From: Bacillota bacterium
GTDB lineage: Bacteria > Bacillota > Sulfobacillia > Sulfobacillales > Sulfobacillaceae
Assembly: GCA_021841025.1 (NCBI GenBank)
Contig: JAKBWA010000064.1
Location: forward strand, 97,287-161,286
Direction of reading: 5' to 3'
Length of the DNA stretch: 64,000 nt
Position numbers and translations under genes: made by a program. Each line of letters starts with the position of its first letter. The stretch's first letter is position 1. Below are positions 34,380 to 44,267 of the stretch, in pieces. The notes below the pieces were generated by a model. The model worked only from the letters and a program-made list of their open reading frames with translations, was not told the origin of the DNA and made no database searches.

Positions 34380-35130
34380 AACGAGCCAGACGGTGGGTAT
34401 TGTTGTCTTGATACTAACCGCGCTGCCACTCGTCGTGTTAATTGAGCAAGGTTCCCAATCATTGACTTCCTCGATTGCAGCCCCCGGCGTCTTACGCGCT
34501 TTATGGACCACCCTGTCGTCGGGTGTGCTAGCTTTGGGACTGTGTTTCGCTCTTGGCCTGCCCACAGCTTACTGGCTGCGCAATCAACATTCTCAAGGCC
34601 GCATAAAGCGATTGTTCGCCGTTTTGCTGGTAACGGCATTGCTCATGCCTCCACTGGTTCTCGGGTTGGTCTTAGCCTTTATCATGGCCCCAACCACCTT
34701 CACAGGTTCCTGGCTCAATACGGTCAACAGTGCCTCCAACACATTTCCGGCTCTGGTTCTGGCCCAAGTCTATGAGGCGCTGCCTTATTTCGTCTTAACC
34801 GCATGGAGCGCATTTGCTATGATCCCTACGCAATGGGAAGAGGAGGCCTGGGCACTGCATAAGACACCATGGCAGACGTTTCGCTTTGTGTTGTGGCCAG
34901 CTTCCCGCCCGGGATTGTTTACCGCTACCTGGATGGCCTGGGCACGCATTGTGGGGGCATTTGGGTCACCAGTTGTGGTCGCCTATCATCCCACGGCACT
35001 GCCCGTGCAAATTTGGATCACAATTGAAGAATCAGGATTACCCCAGGCTTTGGCTCTTGCGTTATGGCTCGTTCTTATCGGCTTACCCATCCCTGCATGG
35101 CTGACGTGGAAGAAAGGAGGCATATTGTGA
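34369..35130 (+). CDS. ABC transporter permease, molybdate/tungstate type
   Basis: The 253-residue protein has about six membrane spans (e.g. TVGIVVLILTALPLVVLIEQG and LFAVLLVTALLMPPLVLGLVLAF). The EAA loop, which contacts the ATPase, reads WEEEAWALHKTPWQTFRFVLWPASRPGLFTATWMAWARIVGAFG. This matches ModB/WtpB-type permeases. AAGGAG precedes the ATG. Its stop overlaps the ATPase start. Confidence 0.9.
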   Translation: MLYKTSQTVGIVVLILTALPLVVLIEQGSQSLTSSIAAPGVLRALWTTLSSGVLALGLCFALGLPTAYWLRNQHSQGRIKRLFAVLLVTALLMPPLVLGLVLAFIMAPTTFTGSWLNTVNSASNTFPALVLAQVYEALPYFVLTAWSAFAMIPTQWEEEAWALHKTPWQTFRFVLWPASRPGLFTATWMAWARIVGAFGSPVVVAYHPTALPVQIWITIEESGLPQALALALWLVLIGLPIPAWLTWKKGGIL

Positions 35131-36095
35131 GTTTGTCATTAAAAACTGCCGGACATCCCTTCTTAAGAGGAGAAGCCGAGTGGAACCGAGGACTCAATGC
35201 AATCATTGGCCCCTCCGGAGCAGGGAAAACCACGTTGTTGCGTCTTTTGGCGGGACTCGGAGAAAAAGCAGGAGACATTCAGTTCGATGGCCGCGCGTGG
35301 CAAGAAGGCAGTCATCATGTGCCTCCCTATCGAAGACCCATGGCTTTTGTTCCCCAAGAACCCAGCCTTATTCCTTTTCGTCCCATCCGTCAGCAAATTG
35401 ACTGGGTGTCGGCTCCCGGGTTCAAATCCAACTCGGAAGAATGGGCTGAGAAACTGGAAATTAGTTCTGTCTTGGACCGCTATCCGAGAATGCTATCCGG
35501 AGGAGAGCAGCAACGAGCAGCCATAGTGCGGGCGCTGGCCACCCATCAGCCCATACTATTATTAGACGAAGCTTTATCTCAGGTTGAGGATCGCTTGCGA
35601 CAACACTATTTGCAATGTCTTAAGAACGGTCCCCCGGCTCCGTGGGTTTTGTATTCCACCCATCACCTAAACGAAGCGCTCGAATTTAGTGACACAGTAA
35701 CCGTAATTTTGAAAGGACAGATTTACTCCCCCAGGACGCCGCAAGATCTCATCATGACTCCCCCTAACGCGGAGATCGCGTGGATGCTAGGATATCGTGG
35801 AAGTTTCCCTTTGGACAATGGCCGCTATGTCCTCATACACCCCTCGCGTGTCGTTCCCGGAACTCATCCGGACCAGGGTGTTGTCTACCCAGCTTCGGTC
35901 ACCATACAGCCCAAGCCTCATTCCCTTTTGAGTCAATGGGTCGTGAAAGGACACCATACTACCTGGCAGTGGGAATTACCCCAATATTCTAAGGAATGGA
36001 AGGGGAATGCCATCACCATTATTAACCCCGCCATTGTTCCTTATCCCTTAAATAGCGAGGAGGTTCTCTCATATGCTCGCCCTATCTCTTGGTAA
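35127..36095 (+). CDS. ABC transporter ATP-binding protein, molybdate/tungstate type
   Basis: Walker A GPSGAGKTTLLRLLAG, Q-loop FVPQEPSLIPF, signature LSGGEQQRAAIVRALA, Walker B ILLLDEALSQVEDRL and H-loop YSTHHLNEAL are all visible. A C-terminal TOBE/MOP-like region follows (YVLIHPSRVVPG). The D-loop, normally SALD, is SQVED here. The track start at 35064 lies within the permease gene. The GTG at 35127 has AAGGAGG upstream and overlaps the permease stop by four bases. Confidence 0.92.
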   Translation: MSLSLKTAGHPFLRGEAEWNRGLNAIIGPSGAGKTTLLRLLAGLGEKAGDIQFDGRAWQEGSHHVPPYRRPMAFVPQEPSLIPFRPIRQQIDWVSAPGFKSNSEEWAEKLEISSVLDRYPRMLSGGEQQRAAIVRALATHQPILLLDEALSQVEDRLRQHYLQCLKNGPPAPWVLYSTHHLNEALEFSDTVTVILKGQIYSPRTPQDLIMTPPNAEIAWMLGYRGSFPLDNGRYVLIHPSRVVPGTHPDQGVVYPASVTIQPKPHSLLSQWVVKGHHTTWQWELPQYSKEWKGNAITIINPAIVPYPLNSEEVLSYARPISW

Positions 36096-37116
36096 TATTA
36101 TCCGTCAAGAGCGTCAGATCAAGGGAATGACGCAATCACAACTTGCCGCTTTGCTGGGAATTTCGCGGCAAAGTCTTATTAATGCAGAACAAGATAAAGT
36201 GAGCGTTTCATTCGAAACGATGGCACGCCTGCAACAAATTCTTGGTATCTCACTCGACCAAATTGCCATCGACTTAACTCCAGCGGCATCATGGCAATGG
36301 TGGCCTGAAATGCCTCTTCAATCGGGTCCCGTGGTCGCCGCTGCCATGAACGGGCAGTTGATTGTATCGCCAATTCAAGCAACCTTGACTCAGGATGTAA
36401 GTAACGGGTGGTGGGACATGGAAAGTGGACAAATTCACTGGTATAGCCACAACGATATATCACGCCAAATTTTTGCCGCTGGCTGTGATCCTTACCTTCC
36501 GTGGCTGGTTCGGGCTTTTCATGAACATCAAAGTGCCTATCGTCTCATCCCGTTTTCCATGGCGAGTGAAAAAGCTGTCAATTCTCTGCGTCGGGGCGTT
36601 GTTCATCTTGCCGGTTCTCACCTCTACAATCCTCAAGAACATACCTACAATCACATTGCACGCCATGGCGAAAAGTGGCTGTATATCGGCTACCTGGACT
36701 GGGAAGAGGGGCGGGTATACCGCTCGGGGAGTTCTCAGGGTGAGCAGGGTGAGTCCCATCAGTGGGCACTGCGAGAGCCAGGCAGCGAAGCTTTAGCTCT
36801 GTTTTATCGCCACTGTGCCCCGCAAGCGGTGAATGGTGATCAGATCCGACATTTCTTGACCCATCGCGATTTGGTCTCGTTTGTTCACTCTTCCGGGATA
36901 CAAGGTGTCTCGATCGGCAGTTTGGCTCATCTGCAAGGGTTGTCTTTTGAGCCCTGGGCTACAGAACATTTTGAGTGGATAGCCCATATGGACAACATTG
37001 AAAAACCGTGGCTGAAAGCCTTTATGGCCGTGCTGGAACATTCTTCTCTTTCCCGCCAGCTGGAGGCATTACCCTATCAAAATTGCTCCAACTGGGCTCG
37101 TGTCCGGCAGGATTAA
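36073..37116 (+). CDS. XRE-family HTH regulator fused to a periplasmic-binding-protein-like domain
   Basis: Residues 1-65 are an XRE HTH (LGNIIRQERQIKGMTQSQLAALLGISRQSLINAEQDKVSVSFETM). The remaining ~280 residues resemble a type-2 binding-protein fold (COG1910-like), with AASEKAVNSLRRGVVHLAGSHLYNP typical of that group. Such one-piece sensors are found with molybdate/tungstate importers and may bind the same oxyanion or its cofactor. GAGGAGG precedes the ATG. It overlaps the ATPase gene by 23 bases, so it is part of the operon and probably controls it. Confidence 0.87.
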   Translation: MLALSLGNIIRQERQIKGMTQSQLAALLGISRQSLINAEQDKVSVSFETMARLQQILGISLDQIAIDLTPAASWQWWPEMPLQSGPVVAAAMNGQLIVSPIQATLTQDVSNGWWDMESGQIHWYSHNDISRQIFAAGCDPYLPWLVRAFHEHQSAYRLIPFSMASEKAVNSLRRGVVHLAGSHLYNPQEHTYNHIARHGEKWLYIGYLDWEEGRVYRSGSSQGEQGESHQWALREPGSEALALFYRHCAPQAVNGDQIRHFLTHRDLVSFVHSSGIQGVSIGSLAHLQGLSFEPWATEHFEWIAHMDNIEKPWLKAFMAVLEHSSLSRQLEALPYQNCSNWARVRQD

Positions 37117-38078
37117 GCCCATTCACTACTATCGAGACGTGGCTGCAACGACCGATTCAGGGATTCAGCGAGAACATCTGCCATATCATTGATTAATAGA
37201 TCGATTTCCTTAGGCGTAACCATTAATTCTCCCAAGCGTTCGTTCAAAACTTCTTGCACAAGCCCTTTCTGATTTGTTTCGCCTAATTCCTTTAGGATCT
37301 TATAGAATTTGACCTCATCGGCTAATTGTCGGGCTAGCAGCTGAACAGCTTCTTCAGCTATACTCATTGCTTGTACTACGGTACAGACCCCAATTGCCAG
37401 AACCGGGACACCAACCGTATCCTCCGTAACTCCATGACGCCGGTTGCCAACCCCGGAACCGGGATGAATCCCAGTATCGGCAATTTGAACACTGCCTAGC
37501 AATCGATCTAAATTGCGAGCTGCCAAGGCATCAACCGCAATTGTCAAATCTGGCTTGCTTTCTTTAACAATGCCTTTAATCATATCAAGGGTTTCAATCC
37601 CGGTTACCCCGAGAACTCCGGGCGCCACCGCAGCGACCGAACGCATCCGCTTTCCCACGTCCTCAGGGACAACATTGGCCAGATGGCGGGTAACCAAAAG
37701 ACGTTCCACGACTCTTGGGCCCAAGGCATCAGGCGTGGCATTCCAATTCCCTAATCCTACGACCAACACGCTCCGCTCTATATTCTCCGGAATCAAGTGA
37801 TTAAGTTCCGCCGTTAAGACATCGATTAGCCCCCGACGCACCGTAGCATTTCGTTCACGGAAGTGAGGAACATCTAGAGTAATGTAATGGCCTCGAGGCT
37901 TTCCCATCAATCGCGCTCCCTCATCCGTAAAAACCTCCACGCGAGTAATTTCCACGCCTTGATCGTTCTTGCGGTTCACACGAACCCCCGGGACCTCTGC
38001 ATGGGCGTCTCCACGCACGATGTCCCGAGCCTCAATGGCCATATCCGTGGAGATTTGTATCGGCTGAAAATTTGCCAC
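37113..38078 (-). CDS. gpr: Germination protease GPR
   Basis: GPR is the spore aspartic-type endopeptidase that degrades SASPs at germination. The N terminus ISTDMAIEARDIVRGDAHAEVPGVRVNRK corresponds to the propeptide and its self-cleavage region. VVGLGNWNATPDALGPRVV, PGVLGVTGIETLDMIKGIV, AVDALAARNLDRL and GSGVGNRRHGV are family hallmarks. It is 321 residues long. The start is a GTG with GGAGG ten bases upstream. Its stop codon overlaps that of the convergent regulator gene by three bases. Confidence 0.97.
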   Translation of the reverse strand: MANFQPIQISTDMAIEARDIVRGDAHAEVPGVRVNRKNDQGVEITRVEVFTDEGARLMGKPRGHYITLDVPHFRERNATVRRGLIDVLTAELNHLIPENIERSVLVVGLGNWNATPDALGPRVVERLLVTRHLANVVPEDVGKRMRSVAAVAPGVLGVTGIETLDMIKGIVKESKPDLTIAVDALAARNLDRLLGSVQIADTGIHPGSGVGNRRHGVTEDTVGVPVLAIGVCTVVQAMSIAEEAVQLLARQLADEVKFYKILKELGETNQKGLVQEVLNERLGELMVTPKEIDLLINDMADVLAESLNRSLQPRLDSSEWA

Positions 38079-38421
38079 GCGTCCATTCCCTCCTCAATCA
38101 ACTGACTGTTAGATTGCGCACAATTTCGAGAGTTTATACCGAGAGCGTCAAGAACGAGTCTCAAGAAATATCGCAAACCATGTCAATCATTCATACAAAA
38201 CGTGCCACAGCGTTCCAACTTCTGCCGCGAGACCTCCCGACTTACCTCCGCAGATACCGATCTCAAATGAGATTGACATGGCCCTGGGGCCAATCACACC
38301 GTGTGTTTTTTTGCTTTGACAGCAATTCCCGTGTCCCCGGCTCATTTCTGTTCTCCATTGTTGTAAGGGCAATTAGCAATATCGGACATCTTGAGTCATA
38401 CAACTACAAGGGGGGATGGAC
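38079..38421. other. Divergent intergenic region between gpr and spoVB
   Basis: About 340 bases carry no gene. An 11-base inverted repeat, CCATGTCAATC (38178-38188) and GATTGACATGG (38271-38281), has arms 82 bases apart. The right arm runs straight into a compact palindrome, TGGCCC-TG-GGGCCA (38279-38292). No clear sigma-G or sigma-E promoter could be paired by eye. Confidence 0.45.
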
Positions 38422-39924
38422 ATGCAACACAAACGCCGCACCTTGTGGTGGGGCACACTAACCTTAACCGGAGCTGCACTAGCATCTCGCGGACTTGGGT
38501 TAATTTACCGCATGCTATTGGCTCGGTTCTTGGGTTCCGAAGGTCTGGGGTTTTTTCAAATGATTTTCCCTTTATATATTTCTTTGGTAACCTTGGCTGT
38601 CGCAGGCACACCTGTCGCCATCTCACAGCTGGTGGCCGAGGAAAACATTGATGGAACCCTCTTGGTGCGCCAATCTTTAGTCGTTGTGACGACCATCAGT
38701 GTTCCATTGATGGTTATAGTGATTTTGGCTGCCAAACCTTTAGCCACAACACTTTATCATGACGGACGGTTTTCCGTGCTATTAATGACTTTAGCTCCAG
38801 CCCTGTTGGCTGTTGGATTATCTGCTGTATTGAGGGGATACTTTGTTGGGGTTCAGCGCCTTAGCTACCCAGCCTTTTCTCAAGTAGCCGAGCAACTCGC
38901 CCGGGTCGTCATACTCTATACTGTCTTGAACGCATTCGGCCAACAGGCCTTTAATAACGCCCCTTTGGTTGCCGTTGCCCTCATTCCTCTAGGTGAGGGT
39001 ATCAGTCTAGTCATATTGGGAGTGGCCTATTATCATACATTATCCTACGCCCTCCCCCTGGATGCTTCATCAAAACCCAAAATCATTACCATACCCCAAA
39101 TTCTTAAGGTTTCACTTCCCGTAACCCTAAGCCGGCTCTTAGGATCTCTTGTCGGCGTTATCGAGGCATTTTGGCTGCCTTGGCGTTTGGAACGAGCCGG
39201 CATGAGCACATATGATGCGATACGTTATTTCGGCCAGTTGACTGGTATGGCTATTCCCCTCATTCTATTTCCTACGGCACTGACAATGGCCTTAGCCACC
39301 AACCTCATCCCCTTAGTTTCACAAGCCCACTCCCGCCGTGATCAGTCGGGAATTCGTTCCGTGCTCATGGAAAGTCTGCAAACCACAGCCGTGTTCACCG
39401 TCCCCGTCACTATGTTTTTATTGATATTCGGCCCCCATCTTGACGATCTCTTCTTTCACACCCATGTTGAGGCCAGTTTGTTCTACCCTTTGACCCTAGG
39501 AGGATTCTTTCTCTACTTCGACATTACCTTGTCAGGAGCTCTGCGCGGACTGGGAAGGACAGATATTCCCATGCGCAACGACCTCATTGCCAGCGGTGTC
39601 GAATTAGGCTTGATTTGGATTTTCACGACCAATTTACAGATGGCTCCTTTAGGGGTTGCCACAGCCATCGCTATCGGTTTTGTTATCAGCCCTCTACTCA
39701 ATATTTGGAGTCTAGTCCGGTTGACTCATATATCCATTCCATGGGGCAAAATTCTCTCCAAACCTCTCATGAGCGCTATACCTGCAGTGATGACCATGCT
39801 CCTGTGGCATCTGTGGACCCTCACCCTGCATTTGAATCCAGTGCTCAACCTCACACTCGCCATCACTAGTGGTCTTGTGGCCTACCTGGCTGCTCTCGTT
39901 ATGATCCAAGACTCTTTGGTCTAA
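38422..39924 (+). CDS. spoVB: SpoVB/MurJ-like polysaccharide flippase (MOP superfamily)
   Basis: About fourteen membrane helices fill 500 residues. The N terminus RTLWWGTLTLTGAALASRGLGLIYRMLLARFLGSEGLGFFQMIFPLYISLVTLAVAGTPVAIS matches the SpoVB group, which is linked to spore cortex synthesis by lipid-linked precursor export. Of two ATGs six bases apart, the second (38422) is better spaced from the AAGGGGGG site. It is divergent from gpr, so two sporulation genes share one control region. Confidence 0.9.
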   Translation: MQHKRRTLWWGTLTLTGAALASRGLGLIYRMLLARFLGSEGLGFFQMIFPLYISLVTLAVAGTPVAISQLVAEENIDGTLLVRQSLVVVTTISVPLMVIVILAAKPLATTLYHDGRFSVLLMTLAPALLAVGLSAVLRGYFVGVQRLSYPAFSQVAEQLARVVILYTVLNAFGQQAFNNAPLVAVALIPLGEGISLVILGVAYYHTLSYALPLDASSKPKIITIPQILKVSLPVTLSRLLGSLVGVIEAFWLPWRLERAGMSTYDAIRYFGQLTGMAIPLILFPTALTMALATNLIPLVSQAHSRRDQSGIRSVLMESLQTTAVFTVPVTMFLLIFGPHLDDLFFHTHVEASLFYPLTLGGFFLYFDITLSGALRGLGRTDIPMRNDLIASGVELGLIWIFTTNLQMAPLGVATAIAIGFVISPLLNIWSLVRLTHISIPWGKILSKPLMSAIPAVMTMLLWHLWTLTLHLNPVLNLTLAITSGLVAYLAALVMIQDSLV

Positions 39925-39995
39925 AACTATAGACCCCACGTCCCGTAGATGACGGGGAATACATACAATCTGGACAAAAGATGGGAAGGTTAAAA

Positions 39996-40634
39996 TCAGG
40001 AATGCAGCAACTTGTGAAGATAGGAAGTCATACTATGTTGGGACAAAAATGGCCCTCGGTGCACAGCTAATATTTTCCCATTGGGTCCAATGAATACTGA
40101 CGTGGGATAGAACTCAATTCCATAGACCGCTGCGACCGATCCCTGGGAGTCTAAAAGCACAGGATAATTCATGTGTTCCCGGCTCATGTACCGAGACACT
40201 GTTGGTTGGGACTGTTGAACGGCCACCCCGTACAAATCGATCTTTTTTCCGTATTGTTGTTGCACCTTCTTGAGTTCCGGGATCTCCTTCTGGCACCACG
40301 TACACCATGTCGCCCAAAAATTCAACCACAGTGGATGACCGTGCAGTTGAGACAGACTTACCGTAGCCCCAGTTGTTGTCTTCAGGGTGAACCCCGGCGC
40401 AAACTGGCCAACTTGCAAACCGGACGCGGCGCTTGCGGTGGCCCGGGATGACTTATGGGACCCTGAGCGTGAAGGCTTCGATGATGGGGATATCGCTGTT
40501 GTATGTTCAGGCTTTTGGGTGGCATGAAGCGCTCTTGAGGCCGTATTGGTCGTGGAATGACCCACCAAATAACCGCCATAAAGAAAAGTCGCTAACAAAA
40601 CCACCCAACCTGCCACGCGTTTTTTTGATGACAC
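39996..40634 (-). CDS. TlpA/ResA-like membrane-anchored thioredoxin-fold protein
   Basis: An N-terminal anchor (VAGWVVLLATFLYGGYLVG) and a Ser/Thr-rich linker precede a thioredoxin domain (residues 75-212). The active site is WATWCTWCQKEIPEL (CxxC), with the cis-Pro region YGIEFYPTSVFIG. Such extracytoplasmic thiol-disulfide proteins serve cytochrome c maturation or spore-coat/cortex functions. The start is a GTG with AAGGGG eight bases upstream. It lies 29 bases after clpB on the same strand. Confidence 0.9.
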   Translation of the reverse strand: MSSKKRVAGWVVLLATFLYGGYLVGHSTTNTASRALHATQKPEHTTAISPSSKPSRSGSHKSSRATASAASGLQVGQFAPGFTLKTTTGATVSLSQLHGHPLWLNFWATWCTWCQKEIPELKKVQQQYGKKIDLYGVAVQQSQPTVSRYMSREHMNYPVLLDSQGSVAAVYGIEFYPTSVFIGPNGKILAVHRGPFLSQHSMTSYLHKLLHS

Positions 40635-40663
40635 CGCTTTAGCCCCTTTTGCAACTTCTTAAC

Positions 40664-43273
40664 CTATCCGTTGTAGACGGGCGTGTTTGTAATATCACTG
40701 ATATCAAAATGAATATTCCCGTCAATTTCATCAACTGTGACGAGTTTCTTTCCGGCCAATTCTCCATCTAACACTTTCATGGCCAAAGGATCTTGAACAA
40801 CTCGCTGAATTAAGCGTCTCAAAGGCCTGGCCCCAAATTGCGGATCATAACCGCGGGCAGCCAACAAATCGAGAGCTCCTTCGGTTACCCGCAATTCAAT
40901 GTCTCGCTCCGCCAGACGTATCTCGACGTCTTTCAGATTGAGACGGACAATCTTTCGCAAGTCCTCTTGAGTCAGCCGCGAGAAAATAATCATGTCATCC
41001 ACTCGGTTCAAGAATTCCGGTCGAAATGCTTGATGCAAAATGCTTTGAATTTTGCTTTCTCGCACATCAGGTCTATCTTCCTCCAATATAATCTGACTGC
41101 CTAAATTCGAGGTCATAATAATCACAGTGTTTCGAAAATCTACGGTCCGTCCCTGTCCATCTGTCAGCCGACCATCATCCAGCACCTGGAGCAAAATGTT
41201 GAAAACCTCGGGATGCGCTTTTTCTACTTCGTCCAGAAGGACGACGGAGTATGGTCGCCTCCTAACGGCCTCGGTTAACTGTCCGCCCTCTTCATAGCCG
41301 ACGTATCCTGGAGGTGCACCAACCAAACGAGACACTGTATGACGCTCCATGTATTCCGACATGTCAATTCGCACCAGGGCATTTTCATCGTCAAACAAAA
41401 ATTCTGCCAACGCCCTGGCCAACTCGGTTTTCCCGACTCCCGTCGGTCCCAAAAATAGAAAAGAACCCATTGGCCTTCGCGGATCGGACAATCCCGCCCG
41501 AGCGCGGCGCACCGCATTGGATACCGCTTCCACGGCCTGTTTCTGCCCGATCACTCTCTCACTCAAACGTTTCTCCATTTCAACCAGCTTCATCCGCTCT
41601 CCCTCCAAGAGACGGCTGACCGGGATCCCTGTCCACCGAGCCACAACTTGCGCGATATCTTGTTCTGTGACTTCTTCACGTAAAAGACGATTGGAGTTGT
41701 CGAGCATCTGTACTTCTTGTTGCGCTTGCTCCAATTCTCTTTGTAAACTCAAAAGCTTGCCATAACGCAGCTCTGCAGCTTTGGCCAAGTCTCCCTCCCG
41801 TTCCGCTTGTTGCTCCAAAACACGAGTTTCATCAATTTCTTGCTTAATCTTATTCACTTTGGCCACCTGTTGCTTCTCCTGTTCCCATCGCGCGAGCAGA
41901 GCGTCCCGGCGTTCACGAATGTCGGCCAACTCTTTCTGGAGCTCTTCAAGTCTGGCTTTGGAACCAGGGTCATCTTCCTTGGCCAAAGCCTCTCGTTCGA
42001 TTTCTAACTGAAGACGATGCCGTTCCATTTCGTCGAGTTCTTCGGGCATGCTGTCCATCTCGACACGCAAATGGGAGGCTGCTTCGTCTATCAGGTCGAT
42101 GGCTTTGTCCGGCAAAAAACGATCAGTGATGTAACGATGACTGAGTCGGGATGCGGCAATCAGTGCGCTATCCCGGATACGGACACCATGGTGAACTTCG
42201 TAACGTTCTTTCAAGCCACGCAAGATGGCAATGGTGTCTTCAACACTGGGCTCGTCAACATAAACAGGTTGGAATCGGCGCTCCAACGCGGCATCTTTTT
42301 CAATGTACTTTCGGTACTCATCAAGCGTCGTGGCTCCCACGGCACGCAATTCCCCTCTTGCCAGAGCAGGCTTCAGAAGGTTGGCCGCATCCACGGCACC
42401 TTCGGCTTTTCCAGCCCCCACTAAAGTGTGTAGCTCATCAATAAAGAGAATAATGCTGCCTTGAGCACTTTCAATTTCTTTGAGGACCGCTTTGAGCCGA
42501 TCTTCAAATTCACCCCGGAATTTACTGCCCGCAACCAGGGATCCCAAGTCTAACGCCAAAACCTTCTTATCTTTCAAGCCTTCAGGGACATCCTGCTGCA
42601 CAATACGTTGGGCCAGACCCTCCACAATAGCAGTTTTGCCGACACCCGGCTCGCCAATCAATACCGGATTGTTTTTCGTTCGACGAGAGAGCACTTGAAT
42701 AACACGACGAATTTCCTCATCACGTCCGATAACGGGATCTAATTTCCCTTTTCGTGCAAAATCCGTTAAGTCTTTGCTATATTTTGCTAAAGCTTGATAT
42801 TTTTCTTCGGGGTTTTGGTCCGTTACCCTGGCTTGACCGCGCACATCCCGAAGTGCCATCAATACCCCATCCCGCTTGACACCGTAGTCACGCAAGATCC
42901 GCCCCGGACTCGTACCGGGTTTTTCAATCAAGGCCAAAAGCAAATGTTCTGTGGAGACGTATTCGTCCTTAAGCGCATCGGCTTCCTTTTCCGCTTGCTC
43001 CACAATCTGAGCCAAACTTTGACTCAAATATGCCCCGGGCTGCGTTCCTGTTACCTTCGGCAGTTGACCCAGTTCGCGGCGGGCCGATTGTTCCAAAGCG
43101 GCTAGGGGAACCCCCACCTTTTCAATCAGAGGTCTAACAATGCCGTCAGTTTGTTCTAGTAGTGCTACAAAAAGATGCTCCGGAAAAATTTCCTGATTCT
43201 CTAATTCCCGGGCAAGCGACTGAGCTTCAGATAATGCCTCTTGCGATTTCACCGTCAACTTATCAAGGCGCAT
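40664..43273 (-). CDS. clpB: ATP-dependent disaggregase ClpB
   Basis: ClpB resolubilises aggregated proteins with DnaK/DnaJ. Repeat N domain ([17 protein letters not shown]) is followed by NBD1 with [15 protein letters not shown] and the conserved FRGEFEDRL, a long ClpB-type middle coiled coil (about residues 390-510), and NBD2 with [19 protein letters not shown] and [30 protein letters not shown]. The ATG at 43273 ([10 protein letters not shown]), behind GGGGGGAG, is preferred over 43330. The product is 869 residues and overlaps dnaJ by 11 bases. Confidence 0.97.
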   Translation of the reverse strand: MRLDKLTVKSQEALSEAQSLARELENQEIFPEHLFVALLEQTDGIVRPLIEKVGVPLAALEQSARRELGQLPKVTGTQPGAYLSQSLAQIVEQAEKEADALKDEYVSTEHLLLALIEKPGTSPGRILRDYGVKRDGVLMALRDVRGQARVTDQNPEEKYQALAKYSKDLTDFARKGKLDPVIGRDEEIRRVIQVLSRRTKNNPVLIGEPGVGKTAIVEGLAQRIVQQDVPEGLKDKKVLALDLGSLVAGSKFRGEFEDRLKAVLKEIESAQGSIILFIDELHTLVGAGKAEGAVDAANLLKPALARGELRAVGATTLDEYRKYIEKDAALERRFQPVYVDEPSVEDTIAILRGLKERYEVHHGVRIRDSALIAASRLSHRYITDRFLPDKAIDLIDEAASHLRVEMDSMPEELDEMERHRLQLEIEREALAKEDDPGSKARLEELQKELADIRERRDALLARWEQEKQQVAKVNKIKQEIDETRVLEQQAEREGDLAKAAELRYGKLLSLQRELEQAQQEVQMLDNSNRLLREEVTEQDIAQVVARWTGIPVSRLLEGERMKLVEMEKRLSERVIGQKQAVEAVSNAVRRARAGLSDPRRPMGSFLFLGPTGVGKTELARALAEFLFDDENALVRIDMSEYMERHTVSRLVGAPPGYVGYEEGGQLTEAVRRRPYSVVLLDEVEKAHPEVFNILLQVLDDGRLTDGQGRTVDFRNTVIIMTSNLGSQIILEEDRPDVRESKIQSILHQAFRPEFLNRVDDMIIFSRLTQEDLRKIVRLNLKDVEIRLAERDIELRVTEGALDLLAARGYDPQFGARPLRRLIQRVVQDPLAMKVLDGELAGKKLVTVDEIDGNIHFDISDITNTPVYNG

Positions 43274-44198
43274 GGATTTCTCCCCCCACTTCCTTATGAT
43301 TCTCACGAAGTTTTTGATAGAGTTGGTCATCTTCCGCTGTAAACGGCTCAGGAAATCGTAACGTCACTTCCAGCAACAAATCGCCTTTGATGTTTGTTCC
43401 CCTTTGAGCCAAGCCCCATCCCCGCAATCGCATAATTTTCCCTTGGTTCGTATGGGGCGGGATTTTCACCATTACGACATCGCCAATCAACGGTTTTACC
43501 GGAACTTCTCCTCCTGCCGCCGCTAAGGGCACAGGAACCATTAGCCTCCCCACCAAATTATTGCCTTGCCGAACAAAACGGGGATGCGTCGCTACTTCAA
43601 CTCGCAACCTGGCATGATTACCCACACGCAGAGTGGAACCGTTTTCCACCCCCGGTGGAATCGTTACCGAAAATTTCTTCGGTTCCATCACCTGGCCGAG
43701 TCCTCCGCATCTTGAACAATTTGCGTTCATTCCACGGCACACAGGACAAACTTGAGGCTCACTCACGGTAAGTTGAATAGTTTCTCCCCGAGCCACTTGT
43801 TCTAAGGTTAGAGTTACAGTTTCTTCAGGAACCTGCTGTGTTCGAGTTCTTGTTGTCGCAAAACCTGGGTCAGTTTTAACTTGAGAAAACAAATCCTCAA
43901 AAATGCTGCCCCAACCGTCAAATCCATCGTCAAATGTTACGCGCTGATAACCGGGCCCTTGACTTCGGGCCTGACGGTGTGCATAACCCACACGCATTTG
44001 ATCGTATTCGCGCCGTTTTTTCGGATCGGAAAGGACTTCGTAGGCTTCATTTATTTCTTTGAATTTGTCCTCCCCGGACTTTCCACTTACGTCCGGATGG
44101 TATTTCCGCGCCAAACGCCGATACGATTTCTTGATCGTTTCTTGATCGGCATTTTCCCCCACTTCGAGGATCTTATAATAATCCTTTGGCGCAGCCAT
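43263..44198 (-). CDS. dnaJ: DnaJ-type co-chaperone with a reduced zinc-binding domain
   Basis: The J domain ([34 protein letters not shown]) has the HPD motif. The linker is Gly-poor but has the [14 protein letters not shown] segment. The Cys-rich region has only two CxxC pairs (CPVC and CSRC) instead of four, so at most one zinc site remains. Two C-terminal substrate-binding beta domains follow ([34 protein letters not shown]). At 311 residues it lies between DnaJ and CbpA in form. It delivers substrates to DnaK and follows dnaK in the operon. Confidence 0.9.
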   Translation of the reverse strand: MAAPKDYYKILEVGENADQETIKKSYRRLARKYHPDVSGKSGEDKFKEINEAYEVLSDPKKRREYDQMRVGYAHRQARSQGPGYQRVTFDDGFDGWGSIFEDLFSQVKTDPGFATTRTRTQQVPEETVTLTLEQVARGETIQLTVSEPQVCPVCRGMNANCSRCGGLGQVMEPKKFSVTIPPGVENGSTLRVGNHARLRVEVATHPRFVRQGNNLVGRLMVPVPLAAAGGEVPVKPLIGDVVMVKIPPHTNQGKIMRLRGWGLAQRGTNIKGDLLLEVTLRFPEPFTAEDDQLYQKLRENHKEVGGEIHAP

Positions 44199-44228
44199 CT
44201 CTCCATCACCTCACCTCGGCACTTAGAA

Positions 44229-44249
44229 GGCTGGCATAAAAAGCCAGCC
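44229..44249 (-). promoter_or_regulatory. Hairpin in the dnaK-dnaJ intergenic region
   Basis: GGCTGGC and GCCAGCC form a perfect 7-base stem with a seven-base loop. No T-run follows, so complete termination is unlikely. It may stabilise the dnaK mRNA end or reduce downstream expression. Confidence 0.6.
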
Positions 44250-44267
44250 CCCTCATCTTGGTCAGTA

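Noticed and set aside
36425-36796. 123-residue plus-strand ORF
   Set aside because: It is an out-of-frame shadow inside the XRE regulator gene.
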